Positions 1 through 8,481 of a DNA stretch of 64,000 nt are shown piece after piece; the first letter of the stretch is position 1; each line of letters opens with the position of its first letter. The notes beneath the pieces were generated by a model. That model was not told the origin of the DNA. It searched no databases and saw nothing but the letters and a program-made list of their open reading frames with translations. Origin of the DNA: Thermosynechococcaceae cyanobacterium Okahandja (lineage in GTDB: Bacteria > Cyanobacteriota > Cyanobacteriia > Thermosynechococcales > Thermosynechococcaceae); the NCBI GenBank assembly GCA_041530395.1, contig CP136945.1, positions 1,674,001 to 1,738,000 on the forward strand. The letters are read 5' to 3'. Position numbers and translations under genes: made by a program.

Positions 1-278
1 TCCGCGAGGCGATCGCCCCCGCTCCCGACCACCGTGACATGGGTTGAGTTGAGTTCTGAAATCGTTGCCCCCAAAGCCCGAAAACAGGCCGCTGTACTAC
101 AGGTATCCTCCCCCACCAGCAACCCTTGAATGTGGGTGGTGCCCGTGGCCAGTGCCCCCAGCATTAATGCCCGGTGGGAAATAGACTTGTCCCCGGGAAC
201 TTGAATCGTCCCTCGCAGGGGCTGACCGTGGGGCTGAATATGCCATGTGTCATCGGCGGTAACTGTAATTGCAGCCAT
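1..278 (-). CDS. aroA: 3-phosphoshikimate 1-carboxyvinyltransferase (EPSP synthase), N-terminal part
   Basis: Reading the minus strand from the ATG at 278 gives about 92 residues before the gene runs off the left edge. The N-terminus carries the family signature [17 protein letters not shown] near residues 29-45, which lies in the shikimate-3-phosphate/PEP binding region, followed by LLVGEDT. The enzyme makes 5-enolpyruvylshikimate-3-phosphate in the chorismate branch of aromatic amino acid synthesis in the cytoplasm. The start agrees with other AroA proteins, where the PGDKS motif lies about 20-30 residues from the N-terminus. It is transcribed divergently from the RNA-binding protein gene at 482. 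Only the first fifth of the protein is visible. Confidence 0.9.
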   Translation of the reverse strand, partial: MAAITVTADDTWHIQPHGQPLRGTIQVPGDKSISHRALMLGALATGTTHIQGLLVGEDTCSTAACFRALGATISELNSTHVTVVGSGGDRLA

Positions 279-481
279 TAGCAAAACAAACGTCAACGTG
301 CGTTTTTGATTGTCCCACGTCTGCTGGGGTTGATCACCCGTTCCGGTTGCGGATGGTGGCGAGGAAGAGCCAAGCATTGGGTTAAATTTCGTTGCAATTC
401 GTTGGATTCTGTAGCGTGGATCGCATGGACAAATGAAATCTAGAGGCTATGATGAACTCAAATTGCTTCTGAGTTCGGGTT

Positions 482-727
482 ATGACACTGTACATCGGCA
501 ACCTCTCCTATGACGCGACCGAGGAAAATCTGCGCGAAGTGTTTGAAAAGTATGGCGAAATTCGCCGGATTGTGTTGCCGGTGGATCGGGAAACAGGCAA
601 ACGGCGTGGTTTTGCCTTTGTTGAACTGGTGGATGAAAGTCAAGAAACCGCCGCCATTGAGGATCTCGACGGTGCCACATGGCTAGGGCGCGTCCTTAAA
701 GTTAATAAGGCCAAACCCAAGCAATAA
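482..727 (+). CDS. RRM-domain RNA-binding protein (cyanobacterial Rbp type)
   Basis: This 81-residue protein is a single RNA recognition motif. RNP2 is LYIGNL at residues 3-8 and RNP1 is RRGFAFVEL near residues 40-48; both aromatic RNP1 positions are retained. Such short Rbp proteins bind single-stranded RNA, and in several cyanobacteria they are cold- or stress-induced or help mRNA localisation at thylakoids (family knowledge). It lacks the glycine-rich C-terminal tail of RbpA-type cold-shock members and ends in a short basic tail (KVNKAKPKQ). The gene is monocistronic: aroA is divergent and the next gene starts 79 bp downstream. Confidence 0.92.
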   Translation: MTLYIGNLSYDATEENLREVFEKYGEIRRIVLPVDRETGKRRGFAFVELVDESQETAAIEDLDGATWLGRVLKVNKAKPKQ

Positions 728-806
728 ACTATCAGCCGTCGGCCAAATCCACCGGACTAAGGGCATACTGGTAGGGAAGTGCTGTTGATAGTTAGCCGCT
801 TTTGCT

Positions 807-1346
807 ATGCCCCGACGTTCTCCGCCGCCGCGATCGCCCGCGCGACCCCAGCCTAGCCGCGCAACCGAGTCTAAGATCAACTCCCGTACCCTTGCGGTGC
901 TAGGGGGCGTTTTTATTATTGGCGTTGGTGTTGGCGTCACCTTTAGTAAAACCACCACCCTCAACCCCGATAACGTAGCCTCCACCCAGTTTATTGACCA
1001 AGCCGCCCCCAACCCGGATATTTGCGTCCAGTTTGGTGCCAGCGCCATTGCTGTGGATACCCGCATTTTTGTCACGTTTAATCCGTTTTCGGTGTTTGTC
1101 TCCCAACCGCTGATGCAGCCGGGCTGCGTGATTCGCGCCAACAACGTTGCCCTGCTAGAACAACGTAAACTTATTACGGGCGAGCAGTTACGCACCTGTC
1201 GGCAGCGGCTGAATACCTTCGGCTACGTGGGTAACCTAGAAGGCAACCCGGAGATTAGCTGTGTTTATCAAAGTAATACCGATAAAAATCTCTTTTTGAA
1301 GCTCTCGGGACTCAGCAGTGGCTCAGCAGACACCAACAATTTCTAG
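807..1346 (+). CDS. DUF3172 family single-pass membrane protein
   Basis: The 179-residue product has a Pro/Arg-rich cytoplasmic N-terminus (residues 1-25), one hydrophobic segment near residues 30-46 (LAVLGGVFIIGVGVGVTF) and a periplasmic or lumenal domain with conserved cysteines (DICVQFG, PGCVIRANN, RTCRQRL, ISCVYQS). This matches the cyanobacterial DUF3172 family, which has no assigned biochemical role. It lies 9 bp upstream of the MlaE-like permease on the same strand, so the two are probably cotranscribed. A role in envelope lipid transport is suggested only by this neighbourhood. Confidence 0.8.
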   Translation: MPRRSPPPRSPARPQPSRATESKINSRTLAVLGGVFIIGVGVGVTFSKTTTLNPDNVASTQFIDQAAPNPDICVQFGASAIAVDTRIFVTFNPFSVFVSQPLMQPGCVIRANNVALLEQRKLITGEQLRTCRQRLNTFGYVGNLEGNPEISCVYQSNTDKNLFLKLSGLSSGSADTNNF

Positions 1347-1355
1347 AGGATAGGT

Positions 1356-2147
1356 ATGCGGAAACGTTTCCGCGGGCGGTTTAATCAGGGAACTCAACGC
1401 CTTGGCTCTGCCTTCATGCTGGCGGGGAAAGTCACGTTTCATCTGCTGAAAGGGCGGATTTCCCTGCGCAATTGCATTGATCAAATGGCCTTGGTGGGGC
1501 CGGAGTCGGTGGGCGTGGCGCTCATTACCGCTGCCTTTGTGGGCATGGTGTTTACGATTCAGGTGGCCCGCGAATTTATTACCTTTGGCGCCACCTCAGC
1601 CGTTGGTGGGGTACTGGCGATCGCCCTGACGCGGGAACTCGGGCCGGTGCTCACGGCGGTGGTACTGGCCGGGCGAGTGGGGTCGGCCTTTGCCGCTGAA
1701 ATTGGCACGATGAAGGTCACGGAGCAGATTGATGCCCTGCATATGCTGGGGACCGATCCGGTGGACTACTTGGTGGTACCTCGTTTTATTGCCTGCCTGT
1801 TGATGCTGCCCATTTTGAATATTCTTTCGCTGGTGACCGGCCTGTGGGGGGGCATGATTATTGCCGATTATCTCTACGGTATTCCCCGCAGTATTTACAT
1901 TGAGTCAATTCAAAACTTTCTCCAGACGTGGGACATCTGGAGTTCGCTGATTAAATCCGGCATTTTTGGGGGGGTGGTGGCCATCATTGGCTGCAACTGG
2001 GGACTCACCACCACGGGCGGTGCCAAGGGGGTGGGGCAATCCACCACCGCTGCTGTTGTGATGTCGTTACTCACCGTTTTTATTCTCAACTTCTTTCTGT
2101 CGTGGGCACTCTTTGGCGGTGAGGGTAATTTGATCCCCGGATTTTGA
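1356..2147 (+). CDS. MlaE/YrbE family ABC transporter permease
   Basis: The 263-residue protein is an MlaE-type permease with five or six hydrophobic segments. It has the family core around residues 48-130, including the stretch ALTRELGPVLTAVVLAGRVG and the EQIDAL motif that contacts the ATPase. Family members move phospholipids between the inner and outer membranes (Mla in proteobacteria, TGD1 in chloroplasts). The ATPase (MlaF/TGD3) and MCE-domain protein (MlaD/TGD2) are not in this window, as is usual in cyanobacteria where the genes are scattered. Its 3' end reaches the DUF1818 gene directly. Confidence 0.93.
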   Translation: MRKRFRGRFNQGTQRLGSAFMLAGKVTFHLLKGRISLRNCIDQMALVGPESVGVALITAAFVGMVFTIQVAREFITFGATSAVGGVLAIALTRELGPVLTAVVLAGRVGSAFAAEIGTMKVTEQIDALHMLGTDPVDYLVVPRFIACLLMLPILNILSLVTGLWGGMIIADYLYGIPRSIYIESIQNFLQTWDIWSSLIKSGIFGGVVAIIGCNWGLTTTGGAKGVGQSTTAAVVMSLLTVFILNFFLSWALFGGEGNLIPGF

Positions 2148-2164
2148 AGAGGCGGGAGGTGGCC

Positions 2165-2548
2165 TTGGAGCAGGATTTACGCACCGGGCAAGGATGGCGA
2201 GTTGGCTGGCGCAGGGCAGGGGGCGCGTTTCCTGCCTTAGTTGGGGCTGAAGACTGGGCGGTCGAGCTAACGGCGGCTGAATTTCAAACCTTTACGCAGT
2301 TCCTCAGCCAGCTTAGCCAGCAGTTGCACGCCATCAGCCGTGAACTGATGCCCGAGGAGGCGATCGCCCTCACTGCCCAAAACAATCAGATGCACCTAGA
2401 ACTGGAAGGCTATCCCCACGCCTACCGCTTACACCTGATTCTGCTAGAGGGTCGCCGCGCCGAAGGGGTATGGCCGGCCCCAGTCGCCCCCGAGTTTCTG
2501 CTGGCCTGCGCTGAGTTGGCTGCCGCCCTCGCAGATCCAGAAAGCTAG
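2165..2548 (+). CDS. DUF1818 family protein
   Basis: I place the start at the TTG at 2165, preceded six bases upstream by a strong Shine-Dalgarno GGGAGG at 2153-2158. The frame is open back to 2144, overlapping the MlaE stop, but that start has no ribosome site. The protein (about 127 residues) opens with EQDLRTGQGWRVGWRR, the conserved N-terminus of DUF1818, a small soluble cyanobacterial and plastid-lineage family of unknown function. No catalytic motif or membrane segment is visible. It belongs to the co-directional run with the MlaE permease and the GAF protein. Confidence 0.8.
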   Translation: MEQDLRTGQGWRVGWRRAGGAFPALVGAEDWAVELTAAEFQTFTQFLSQLSQQLHAISRELMPEEAIALTAQNNQMHLELEGYPHAYRLHLILLEGRRAEGVWPAPVAPEFLLACAELAAALADPES

Positions 2549-2582
2549 AATAAAATCAATTGTTTTGGTTGCTGTCGCCCCT

Positions 2583-5471
2583 ATGACCTCTGCCAAGCCG
2601 CCTAAGGTGACCCCGAGTCTTGCTGCGTTGGTAAATACCACAAAGCAACTGCAACAGCAGGAGCAACTGGCAGGACTGCTGCCGCCCCTTATTAGCTACA
2701 GCCAAGAAACCTTGGGGATGCCCTTTGTCTGGTTGGCCACCTATAGCGAGAGTAGCAAGCAATTGATCGGACAGGGGGGCATCACGCCTGCGGGGGAGGT
2801 GGCGCTGCTCAAGCAAAAAATCCCCCTTGTTGCGGGCAGCCTTTTGGATCAGGTTCTGGTGCAACGCAAGCCCGTTAGCTTGCCCAGCTTGAAGGAGGAA
2901 CCCCGCATGGGCGAGTGGCGGGAAGCCGCAGGACGGTTGGGGATTCAAGGAGCCGTTGTTTACCCTATTGTGCGCCAGCGCCAGCCCCTTGGCGTACTGA
3001 TGCTGGGGTCAACCACCTGGGGAGACACCCTGCGTGGTGATGATCTTGCCCACATGAGCCTCTTGGTCAGCGTCCTTGGCGCAGAAGTTGAACGGCTAAC
3101 GGCTCCCAAACAGAGCAATGAACCGGTTCCGGCAAGCGCACCCATTGTAGGACAGGATGATCCCATCAACCATTTACTACAGGAGGCCAGTCGCGCTAGC
3201 ACGCTTGGCCAGCGGATTGAGGCACTCCTATTTGCTTTGCATCAGTTCTGTCAGCCCCAGCGCACCAGCCTATTTTGGCGGGATTTAGAGCAGCCCCTCT
3301 ACCGCCGTCGCAGTTACACCCTTGGCAAACCCGTCGGGCGCGACAGCCAACGGCAACCCTTAACCATTAGTCAGCAAGAACTTGGGGGGTGTTATGCGGC
3401 CTTAGCGGGCGGCCAAACCGTCAGTGTCAGTGATGCGCAAAGTGTGGTGAGCAGTACGGCTCCCCTGCGCCTCATGCAGATGCTCAACTGTCGGGCATTG
3501 GTGGCAACGCCGGTGTTGGTGGGCACAGACGTTGTGGGCTTCCTCACGTTTGAAAAGGCTGAGCCCTACCCGTGGAATGATAATGAACGCAAACTGCTGC
3601 GGGTGACTGCTGATCTGCTGGCGTTGGCGGCTCCTGTAGAGCGGGTCGAGCAATTGTTGGGGCAAACCCAGCAGTCCCAGACTCTGGTGAGTGATCTGAC
3701 CCAAGCCATCTGTGACGAACAGGATTGGAAGCGGGTACTACAGCAGGCGGGGGAAAAATTAGCGGCAGAATTTGGGGCGCAGTGGGTGTTTTTACTCACC
3801 TATAACTCCCTCAGTCAGGCCTTTGACGTGCTCCTTCAGCATCCGGCTCCCCGCGGGCGCGATCGCCATCCCCCCTTGCCACCGCTGCAAAAAATGGATT
3901 GGCAATTACTGGAAACCGCCACCACTACAATTGCCCTAGAGGACTACACCAACGAACTGCGCCTGTTTTCATGGAAAGAGGCGCTCAGCAAACTGAATAT
4001 CAAATCCTTGCTGGTGGCCACCACAACGCCCGGGCATAGCCTCGAAGCGGTGTTACTGGTGGCTCGCACCGAGCCAACCGTGTGGGGGCGATCGCAACAG
4101 GCGCTGCTCCAAGAGGTGGCTCGCGCCCTTGGCCTCCTCACTCATCAATGGCAACTGCAAACAACGAACACCCAGCAAGAACAGGTGCGATCGGCCATGC
4201 TGGCAGGGTTGGCGGCACTGCAGCGCACCCAAAACCTCGAGCGGACCGAATTAGCCGGACTGCAACACATCATGAACTTAATGCAGGTGCCCCTTGTGGC
4301 CTTGGTCACATGGCCGCCGGGTCAAACCACGGGGTGGATTGTGGCACCGCCGCCGGGGCACCCAAAGTTTGCCATTCGCCATGAGGCAGAAATTGCCATC
4401 TACGAAGACCCCCTGATCCACAGCGCCCTGATAGCCTCCCAAGCCGATCTGAGTGCCAACCCCTACGCATGGCTGATTCAAACCACCGCGGCGGAGCTAG
4501 ACCCCCGCACCCGCGAATGGCTCTCTGGCCCTGATATTGGTCAAGTGTTGGCGATCGCCCTGCGCACAGATCCCGAGTACGAACCCTCGGGGGTGTTAGT
4601 GATTGCCGATCGCCCCCAGCGGCTGTGGTCAACCCTGCACCTAGACGCGCTCATTACGTTGGTGAACCACATGGCGTGGGCGCACCGCAGCATTTGCTTG
4701 GTACAGGTGCTCACCCAAGGATGGCAGGCTCTAGAAAATCTCAACTGGTACAAACATCGGCGGGTCGAGCAGGTCTATGGTCAATTGGCCAGTACCTGCA
4801 ACCAATTGAACCAGTGGCTGCAAGAGCACCCGCAACAGGCAGATGCCCAACTACGCCGCTTGGGCAGTTTGCTGCAAACCCAACTGGAATCGTTGCATCC
4901 TCTACTGCTGAAGGAAACATGGCAGCTCGAAAAATCTGTTGACACGGCCGGGCTAGCGGTGATTATCAAGCGCACCTTAGATCGAGTTGAAAATTGGAAA
5001 CAAAAGAAACAACTCTGGATTCAGGTGCACAACCAACCCGTCGTAACCCTCAACGGCGATATTAGTAAGCTGGAGTTGATTCTTTACGAGCTGCTGTTGT
5101 TTGCCTGCCAGCGATCGCCCTCCCAAGGTCGTGTAGATATCTGGTGCCAGCAACTGGAGGGAATGGGACAAGGGGGTAAAGCCTTGGCATGGCTTGAACT
5201 CTCGATTACCGATAATGGCGAGGTGGATCCGCGTCTGCTCATTGACCTGCACCACCTTGAGCATTTAGACTGGCTGGCTCCCTCTAGCTTAGATCAACCC
5301 CCCGGGCGACACCTCAAAGCCTGCTGGGCTATTTGTCAGCGGCTCGGCTACACCCTTGACATGTATAAACTCGAGGATGGCCGCGTCCTGAGTCGGTTAG
5401 TGATCCCCCTCAACGATGGCGACAGCGGTACCTTTGAACTGCACTCCTCCCAACCGCGATCGCCCCAATGA
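2583..5471 (+). CDS. Multi-GAF-domain sensor-like protein with a degenerate kinase-type C-terminus
   Basis: The preferred start is the ATG at 2583 (962 residues); an in-frame TTG at 2565 lacks support. The protein appears to be a string of about four GAF-like domains (roughly residues 25-170, 200-350, 370-520 and 540-690), followed by a helical linker and a C-terminal region resembling a histidine-kinase ATPase. An N-box-like stretch (LELILYELLLFACQRSP) and a DNG motif (ITDNGEVD) are visible, but there is no glycine-rich G2 box and no convincing H-box; the nearest candidate histidine is in NWYKHRR. No membrane segment or chromophore-type Cys-His pair was recognised. It overlaps feoB by four bases (ATGA), so they are probably cotranscribed. 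Ligand and output are unknown. Confidence 0.75.
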   Translation: MTSAKPPKVTPSLAALVNTTKQLQQQEQLAGLLPPLISYSQETLGMPFVWLATYSESSKQLIGQGGITPAGEVALLKQKIPLVAGSLLDQVLVQRKPVSLPSLKEEPRMGEWREAAGRLGIQGAVVYPIVRQRQPLGVLMLGSTTWGDTLRGDDLAHMSLLVSVLGAEVERLTAPKQSNEPVPASAPIVGQDDPINHLLQEASRASTLGQRIEALLFALHQFCQPQRTSLFWRDLEQPLYRRRSYTLGKPVGRDSQRQPLTISQQELGGCYAALAGGQTVSVSDAQSVVSSTAPLRLMQMLNCRALVATPVLVGTDVVGFLTFEKAEPYPWNDNERKLLRVTADLLALAAPVERVEQLLGQTQQSQTLVSDLTQAICDEQDWKRVLQQAGEKLAAEFGAQWVFLLTYNSLSQAFDVLLQHPAPRGRDRHPPLPPLQKMDWQLLETATTTIALEDYTNELRLFSWKEALSKLNIKSLLVATTTPGHSLEAVLLVARTEPTVWGRSQQALLQEVARALGLLTHQWQLQTTNTQQEQVRSAMLAGLAALQRTQNLERTELAGLQHIMNLMQVPLVALVTWPPGQTTGWIVAPPPGHPKFAIRHEAEIAIYEDPLIHSALIASQADLSANPYAWLIQTTAAELDPRTREWLSGPDIGQVLAIALRTDPEYEPSGVLVIADRPQRLWSTLHLDALITLVNHMAWAHRSICLVQVLTQGWQALENLNWYKHRRVEQVYGQLASTCNQLNQWLQEHPQQADAQLRRLGSLLQTQLESLHPLLLKETWQLEKSVDTAGLAVIIKRTLDRVENWKQKKQLWIQVHNQPVVTLNGDISKLELILYELLLFACQRSPSQGRVDIWCQQLEGMGQGGKALAWLELSITDNGEVDPRLLIDLHHLEHLDWLAPSSLDQPPGRHLKACWAICQRLGYTLDMYKLEDGRVLSRLVIPLNDGDSGTFELHSSQPRSPQ

Positions 5472-7258
5472 CCGCCAGTACCATTGCCCTAGTGGGGTTG
5501 CCGAATACGGGTAAGTCAACCTTCTTTAATCGCCTTGCCGGGGCGCGCACCCACGTGGGTAACTGGCCGGGCATCACGGTGGATATTGCTCAAGCAACCG
5601 TGACCCTCAATGGCGAACCGGTCACGTTGGTGGATTTACCCGGAATCTACGATCTGGCGGGAACGGCTGCCGATGAAACCATTGTGCGCCAGTTTTTTGC
5701 CCGGGTGCCCGTCCGCTTAATTCTCGTCATCTTGAATGCCACCCAGCTTCAGCATCAGTTGCGGTTAGTGTTGCAAGTGAAGGCATGGGGCATCCCCCTA
5801 GTGGTGCTGCTGAATATGGCGGATGAAGCGCGGCAGTTGGGGATTGGGATCGATCCCCAAACCTTGGGCGATCGCCTTGGGGTGCCGGTGGTGGCCCTAA
5901 GTGCTAAGTACGGTGGCGGTTACCTAGATGCCTACCACGCCATCAGCCGTACCCTAGCCGCGGCTCCTGCCCCTACCCAGCCTGTTGAGGCACCTGTCCT
6001 ACCGGAAATTGATCCGGAGAGAGTCGCCATCCTTCTCAAAGGGGCCGTGACATGGCCAACCAGTCCCCCCCAAACCCTAACGCAGCACCTTGATCGCTGG
6101 CTGCTGCATCCCCTGTGGGGTCTGCCCCTCTTTTTCGTGGGACTGTACCTTGTGTTCCAAGGGGTGTGGATTCTCGGGCTTGGGGTGCAGGGCTGGCTCA
6201 GCGATAGCTTTGAGCAGTTCCAAACCAGTGTGCTGGCCCCCCTCCTCGACCATTGGCCGCCCCTGGGGCAAAGCTTGCTCCTTGAGGGGATCTATGGGGG
6301 AATGACCACCGTTGCCGCCTTTGTGCCCTTGGTAACGATTTTCTTTATGGCCATGGCGATTGTTGAGGACAGCGGCTACTTAGCACGGGCTGCCTACTTA
6401 ATGGATGGCCTAATGGCGCGGCTGGGGTTAGATGGCCGTAGTTTTGTGCTGAGTTTAATGGGGTTTGGTTGCAATGTGCCCGCCCTGATGGCCACCCGGG
6501 TGATTCGTTCGCCGGGGCTGCGGCTCCTGACGATGCTGGTCATTCCCTTTTCCTTGTGCTCGGCGCGGCTACAGGTGTTTGTCTTTCTCATTGCCTGTAT
6601 GTTTCCGCCCCGGTGGGGTGCGGTGGTTTTGCTGTCCCTCTACGGCTGGAGTATTGTGGCCGCATTGGTGACGGCGCTCTGCTGCCGGGGCTATTTTCCC
6701 AATACGGATCCCTTTCTGCTGGAGTTGCCGCCCTACCGTTGGCCTACCCTCATCCAAGTGATCTGGCGGGCTTGGGGAGAAGTGCGGCACTTTTTAGCGC
6801 GCGCCAGTGGGTTTATTATGGTGGGGGTGTTGGTGGTGTGGGCGCTAACCCATCTGCCTCTGAGTGCCACTCCGGCCAGTGCCCAAACGTGGGCGGGTCA
6901 ACTGGGGCTGGCGCTGCAACCGCTGCTGGCACCGGTGGGCATTACCCCCCCCTTGACGATTGCCTTGATGGTCGGTTTTGTGGCCAAGGAGATTGTGATT
7001 GGGGCTTTGGCGGTGATTTACCAGTTGTCGGGCAGTGAGCTACAGCAGGCGATCGCCCAAGAACTGACCCCGCTGCAAGCCTATAGTTTTATGCTGTTTA
7101 CGCTGCTTTATACCCCTTGCCTGAGTACCTTGGCGACCCTCTGGAGTGAATCGAAGCGCTGGCGCTTTAGCCTCTTTGCCACGGTGTATGCCCTAGTCAT
7201 TGCATGGCTGGCCAGTGGCACGGTGTATCAACTGGGGCACTGGTGGGGGTGGGGCTAG
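5468..7258 (+). CDS. feoB: Ferrous iron transporter FeoB (short form)
   Basis: The N-terminal GTPase domain is clear: G1 GLPNTGKS at residues 10-17, the switch-I threonine in GNWPGITVD, G3 DLPG at 57-60 and G4 NMAD at 116-119. The membrane part carries two Gate domains and the core signature GFGCNVPALMATR. FeoB takes up Fe(II) across the plasma membrane with GTP hydrolysis. At 596 residues it is shorter than the ~770-residue E. coli protein, a size often seen in cyanobacteria. No feoA is next to it. Its start overlaps the GAF gene stop (ATGA) and its stop overlaps the cobI start (TAGTG), implying translational coupling along the run. Confidence 0.95.
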   Translation: MTASTIALVGLPNTGKSTFFNRLAGARTHVGNWPGITVDIAQATVTLNGEPVTLVDLPGIYDLAGTAADETIVRQFFARVPVRLILVILNATQLQHQLRLVLQVKAWGIPLVVLLNMADEARQLGIGIDPQTLGDRLGVPVVALSAKYGGGYLDAYHAISRTLAAAPAPTQPVEAPVLPEIDPERVAILLKGAVTWPTSPPQTLTQHLDRWLLHPLWGLPLFFVGLYLVFQGVWILGLGVQGWLSDSFEQFQTSVLAPLLDHWPPLGQSLLLEGIYGGMTTVAAFVPLVTIFFMAMAIVEDSGYLARAAYLMDGLMARLGLDGRSFVLSLMGFGCNVPALMATRVIRSPGLRLLTMLVIPFSLCSARLQVFVFLIACMFPPRWGAVVLLSLYGWSIVAALVTALCCRGYFPNTDPFLLELPPYRWPTLIQVIWRAWGEVRHFLARASGFIMVGVLVVWALTHLPLSATPASAQTWAGQLGLALQPLLAPVGITPPLTIALMVGFVAKEIVIGALAVIYQLSGSELQQAIAQELTPLQAYSFMLFTLLYTPCLSTLATLWSESKRWRFSLFATVYALVIAWLASGTVYQLGHWWGWG

Positions 7259-7974
7259 TGGCCACCCTGTGGGGGATTGGGGCAGGCCCCGGCGATCCTG
7301 AGTTAATGACCCTCAAGGGCTGGCGACAACTCCAAGCCGCGCCGGTGGTAGCCTTTCCCGCTGGTGTGCGGGGGCGGGTCGGAGTGGCCGAGCAAATTAT
7401 TGACTCTTATCTTGCCCCCCAGCAAGTGCGCGTGCCGCTGGAGTTTCCCTACGTCTTGGAGCAGGAGGTGCTGCACCGGGCATGGCAGGCTGCCGCCCAG
7501 ACGGTCTATGGCTATCTGAGCCAAGGCATGGATGTGGCCTTTGTGTCCGAAGGGGATGTGAGTTTTTACAGTACGTTTACTTACCTTGGGGCAGCCGTCC
7601 AGCAGCTTGACCCCACAATTGCCATAGAAACTATTCCCGGGATTTGCTCTCCCTTGGCTGCGGCGGCAGCCTTGGGGGTACCCCTGACCTGTGGTCGCGA
7701 TCGCCTCGCCATCTTACCGGCCATGTACCACGTTGAGGAACTCAGTAACGCTTGGGCATGGGCAGATGTCCTTGTATTAATGAAAGTGCGTGCCGTTTAT
7801 CCCCAAGTTTGGCAGTGGTTGCACCACCACAATTTACTAGAGCAGGCAGCGGTAGTCCTCTGGGCAACAACGCCGCAGCAACGCATCTATTGCCCCCTCA
7901 CCCCTTGGCCTTCCCTAGACCTCCCCTACTTCTCCTTGCTCTTGGTGTGGAAACACGCACCCACCTGCCGCTAA
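7258..7974 (+). CDS. cobI: Precorrin-2 C(20)-methyltransferase
   Basis: The GTG at 7258 overlaps the feoB stop as TAGTG and gives an N-terminus MATLWGIGAGPGDPELMTLK, the expected start of CobI/CbiL with the SAM-binding GxGPGDPEL motif. The frame extends upstream inside feoB but that would add non-homologous residues. The internal motif FVSEGDVSFYSTF and the TIPGICS element are also typical. The enzyme methylates precorrin-2 at C20 in cobalamin ring synthesis. A second cobalamin enzyme, the CbiG-CobJ fusion, lies at 14-16 kb on the other strand. Why it follows feoB is unclear. Confidence 0.93.
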   Translation: MATLWGIGAGPGDPELMTLKGWRQLQAAPVVAFPAGVRGRVGVAEQIIDSYLAPQQVRVPLEFPYVLEQEVLHRAWQAAAQTVYGYLSQGMDVAFVSEGDVSFYSTFTYLGAAVQQLDPTIAIETIPGICSPLAAAAALGVPLTCGRDRLAILPAMYHVEELSNAWAWADVLVLMKVRAVYPQVWQWLHHHNLLEQAAVVLWATTPQQRIYCPLTPWPSLDLPYFSLLLVWKHAPTCR

Positions 7975-7998
7975 AGCGCCATCCCCTTGCCAAAACGC

Positions 7999-8026
7999 AA
8001 AAAAGCCTACCCCAGTGGAGCAGGCT
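7999..8026 (-). terminator. Rho-independent terminator of hli
   Basis: On the minus strand AGCCTGC (8026-8020) pairs with GTAGGCT (8010-8004) with one G-U pair around a 9-base loop, then a run of six T (8004-7999). It sits about 33 bases after the hli stop codon, and cobI ends on the opposite strand 25 bases away. Confidence 0.75.
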
Positions 8027-8058
8027 GCGCATTCCGTGCTGAGAGAGACTAAGAAAGC

Positions 8059-8268
8059 TTAGAGACTGTTCAAAAAGCCAATCAGACCATGGCCGGTAAT
8101 CACTTCTAAAGCCAATAATGAAATAAAGCCAATCATGGCTAAGCGACCATTAAAAAGCTCGGCGTAGGGAGTAAATCCCGACTGCGGCTCACTCATCACA
8201 TACATTTTTGGCTCGATCGCAAAGTTGTTCATTTTGCCTTGCTCGTCAATGATGCTACCGCTTTTCAT
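8059..8268 (-). CDS. hli: High-light-inducible protein (Hlip / SCP)
   Basis: The 69-residue product has one transmembrane helix with the chlorophyll a/b-binding signature [12 protein letters not shown] near residues 46-57, whose Glu, Asn and Arg bind chlorophyll and make the helix-helix salt bridge. The polar N-terminus is about 38 residues long. Hlips bind chlorophyll and carotenoid, protect photosystem II assembly intermediates and quench energy. The gene stands alone and has its own terminator. A site resembling the RpaB-binding HLR1 element lies in its leader, consistent with light-stress control, although that assignment is tentative. Confidence 0.94.
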   Translation of the reverse strand: MKSGSIIDEQGKMNNFAIEPKMYVMSEPQSGFTPYAELFNGRLAMIGFISLLALEVITGHGLIGFLNSL

Positions 8269-8283
8269 TTTGGAACTCCGTTT

Positions 8284-8301
8284 GTTACAAAGTGTTTCAC
8301 C
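8284..8301 (+). promoter_or_regulatory. HLR1-like direct repeat upstream of hli (candidate RpaB site)
   Basis: The sequence GTTACAAAGTGTTTCACC fits the HLR1 consensus (G/T)TTACA(T/A)(T/A)NN(G/T)TTACA with one mismatch in the second half. It lies 16-33 bases upstream of the hli start, reversed relative to the gene. RpaB control of hli genes through HLR1 is established in other cyanobacteria; use of this site is inferred. Confidence 0.35.
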
Positions 8302-8481
8302 TTCTTAATATAAGTTAACACTTCTTTTCTGGAATTGCAACTGTCCGGATGGCCAGCGGGCGATCCAGTTTGGAGGAGGTGTGGATCGGCAACTGTTTGG
8401 GGGTTGGATCGTCTTAGCATGAAGAATGGTGTGGCTGTCGTATCACCGTTGCGTTGATCGTGTTTCAGGAGTCTGTGTCGA

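Noticed and set aside
727-793. AACTATCA ... TGATAGTT inverted repeat after the RRM gene
   Set aside because: Eight bases around a 51-base loop; likely by chance and followed by only four T.
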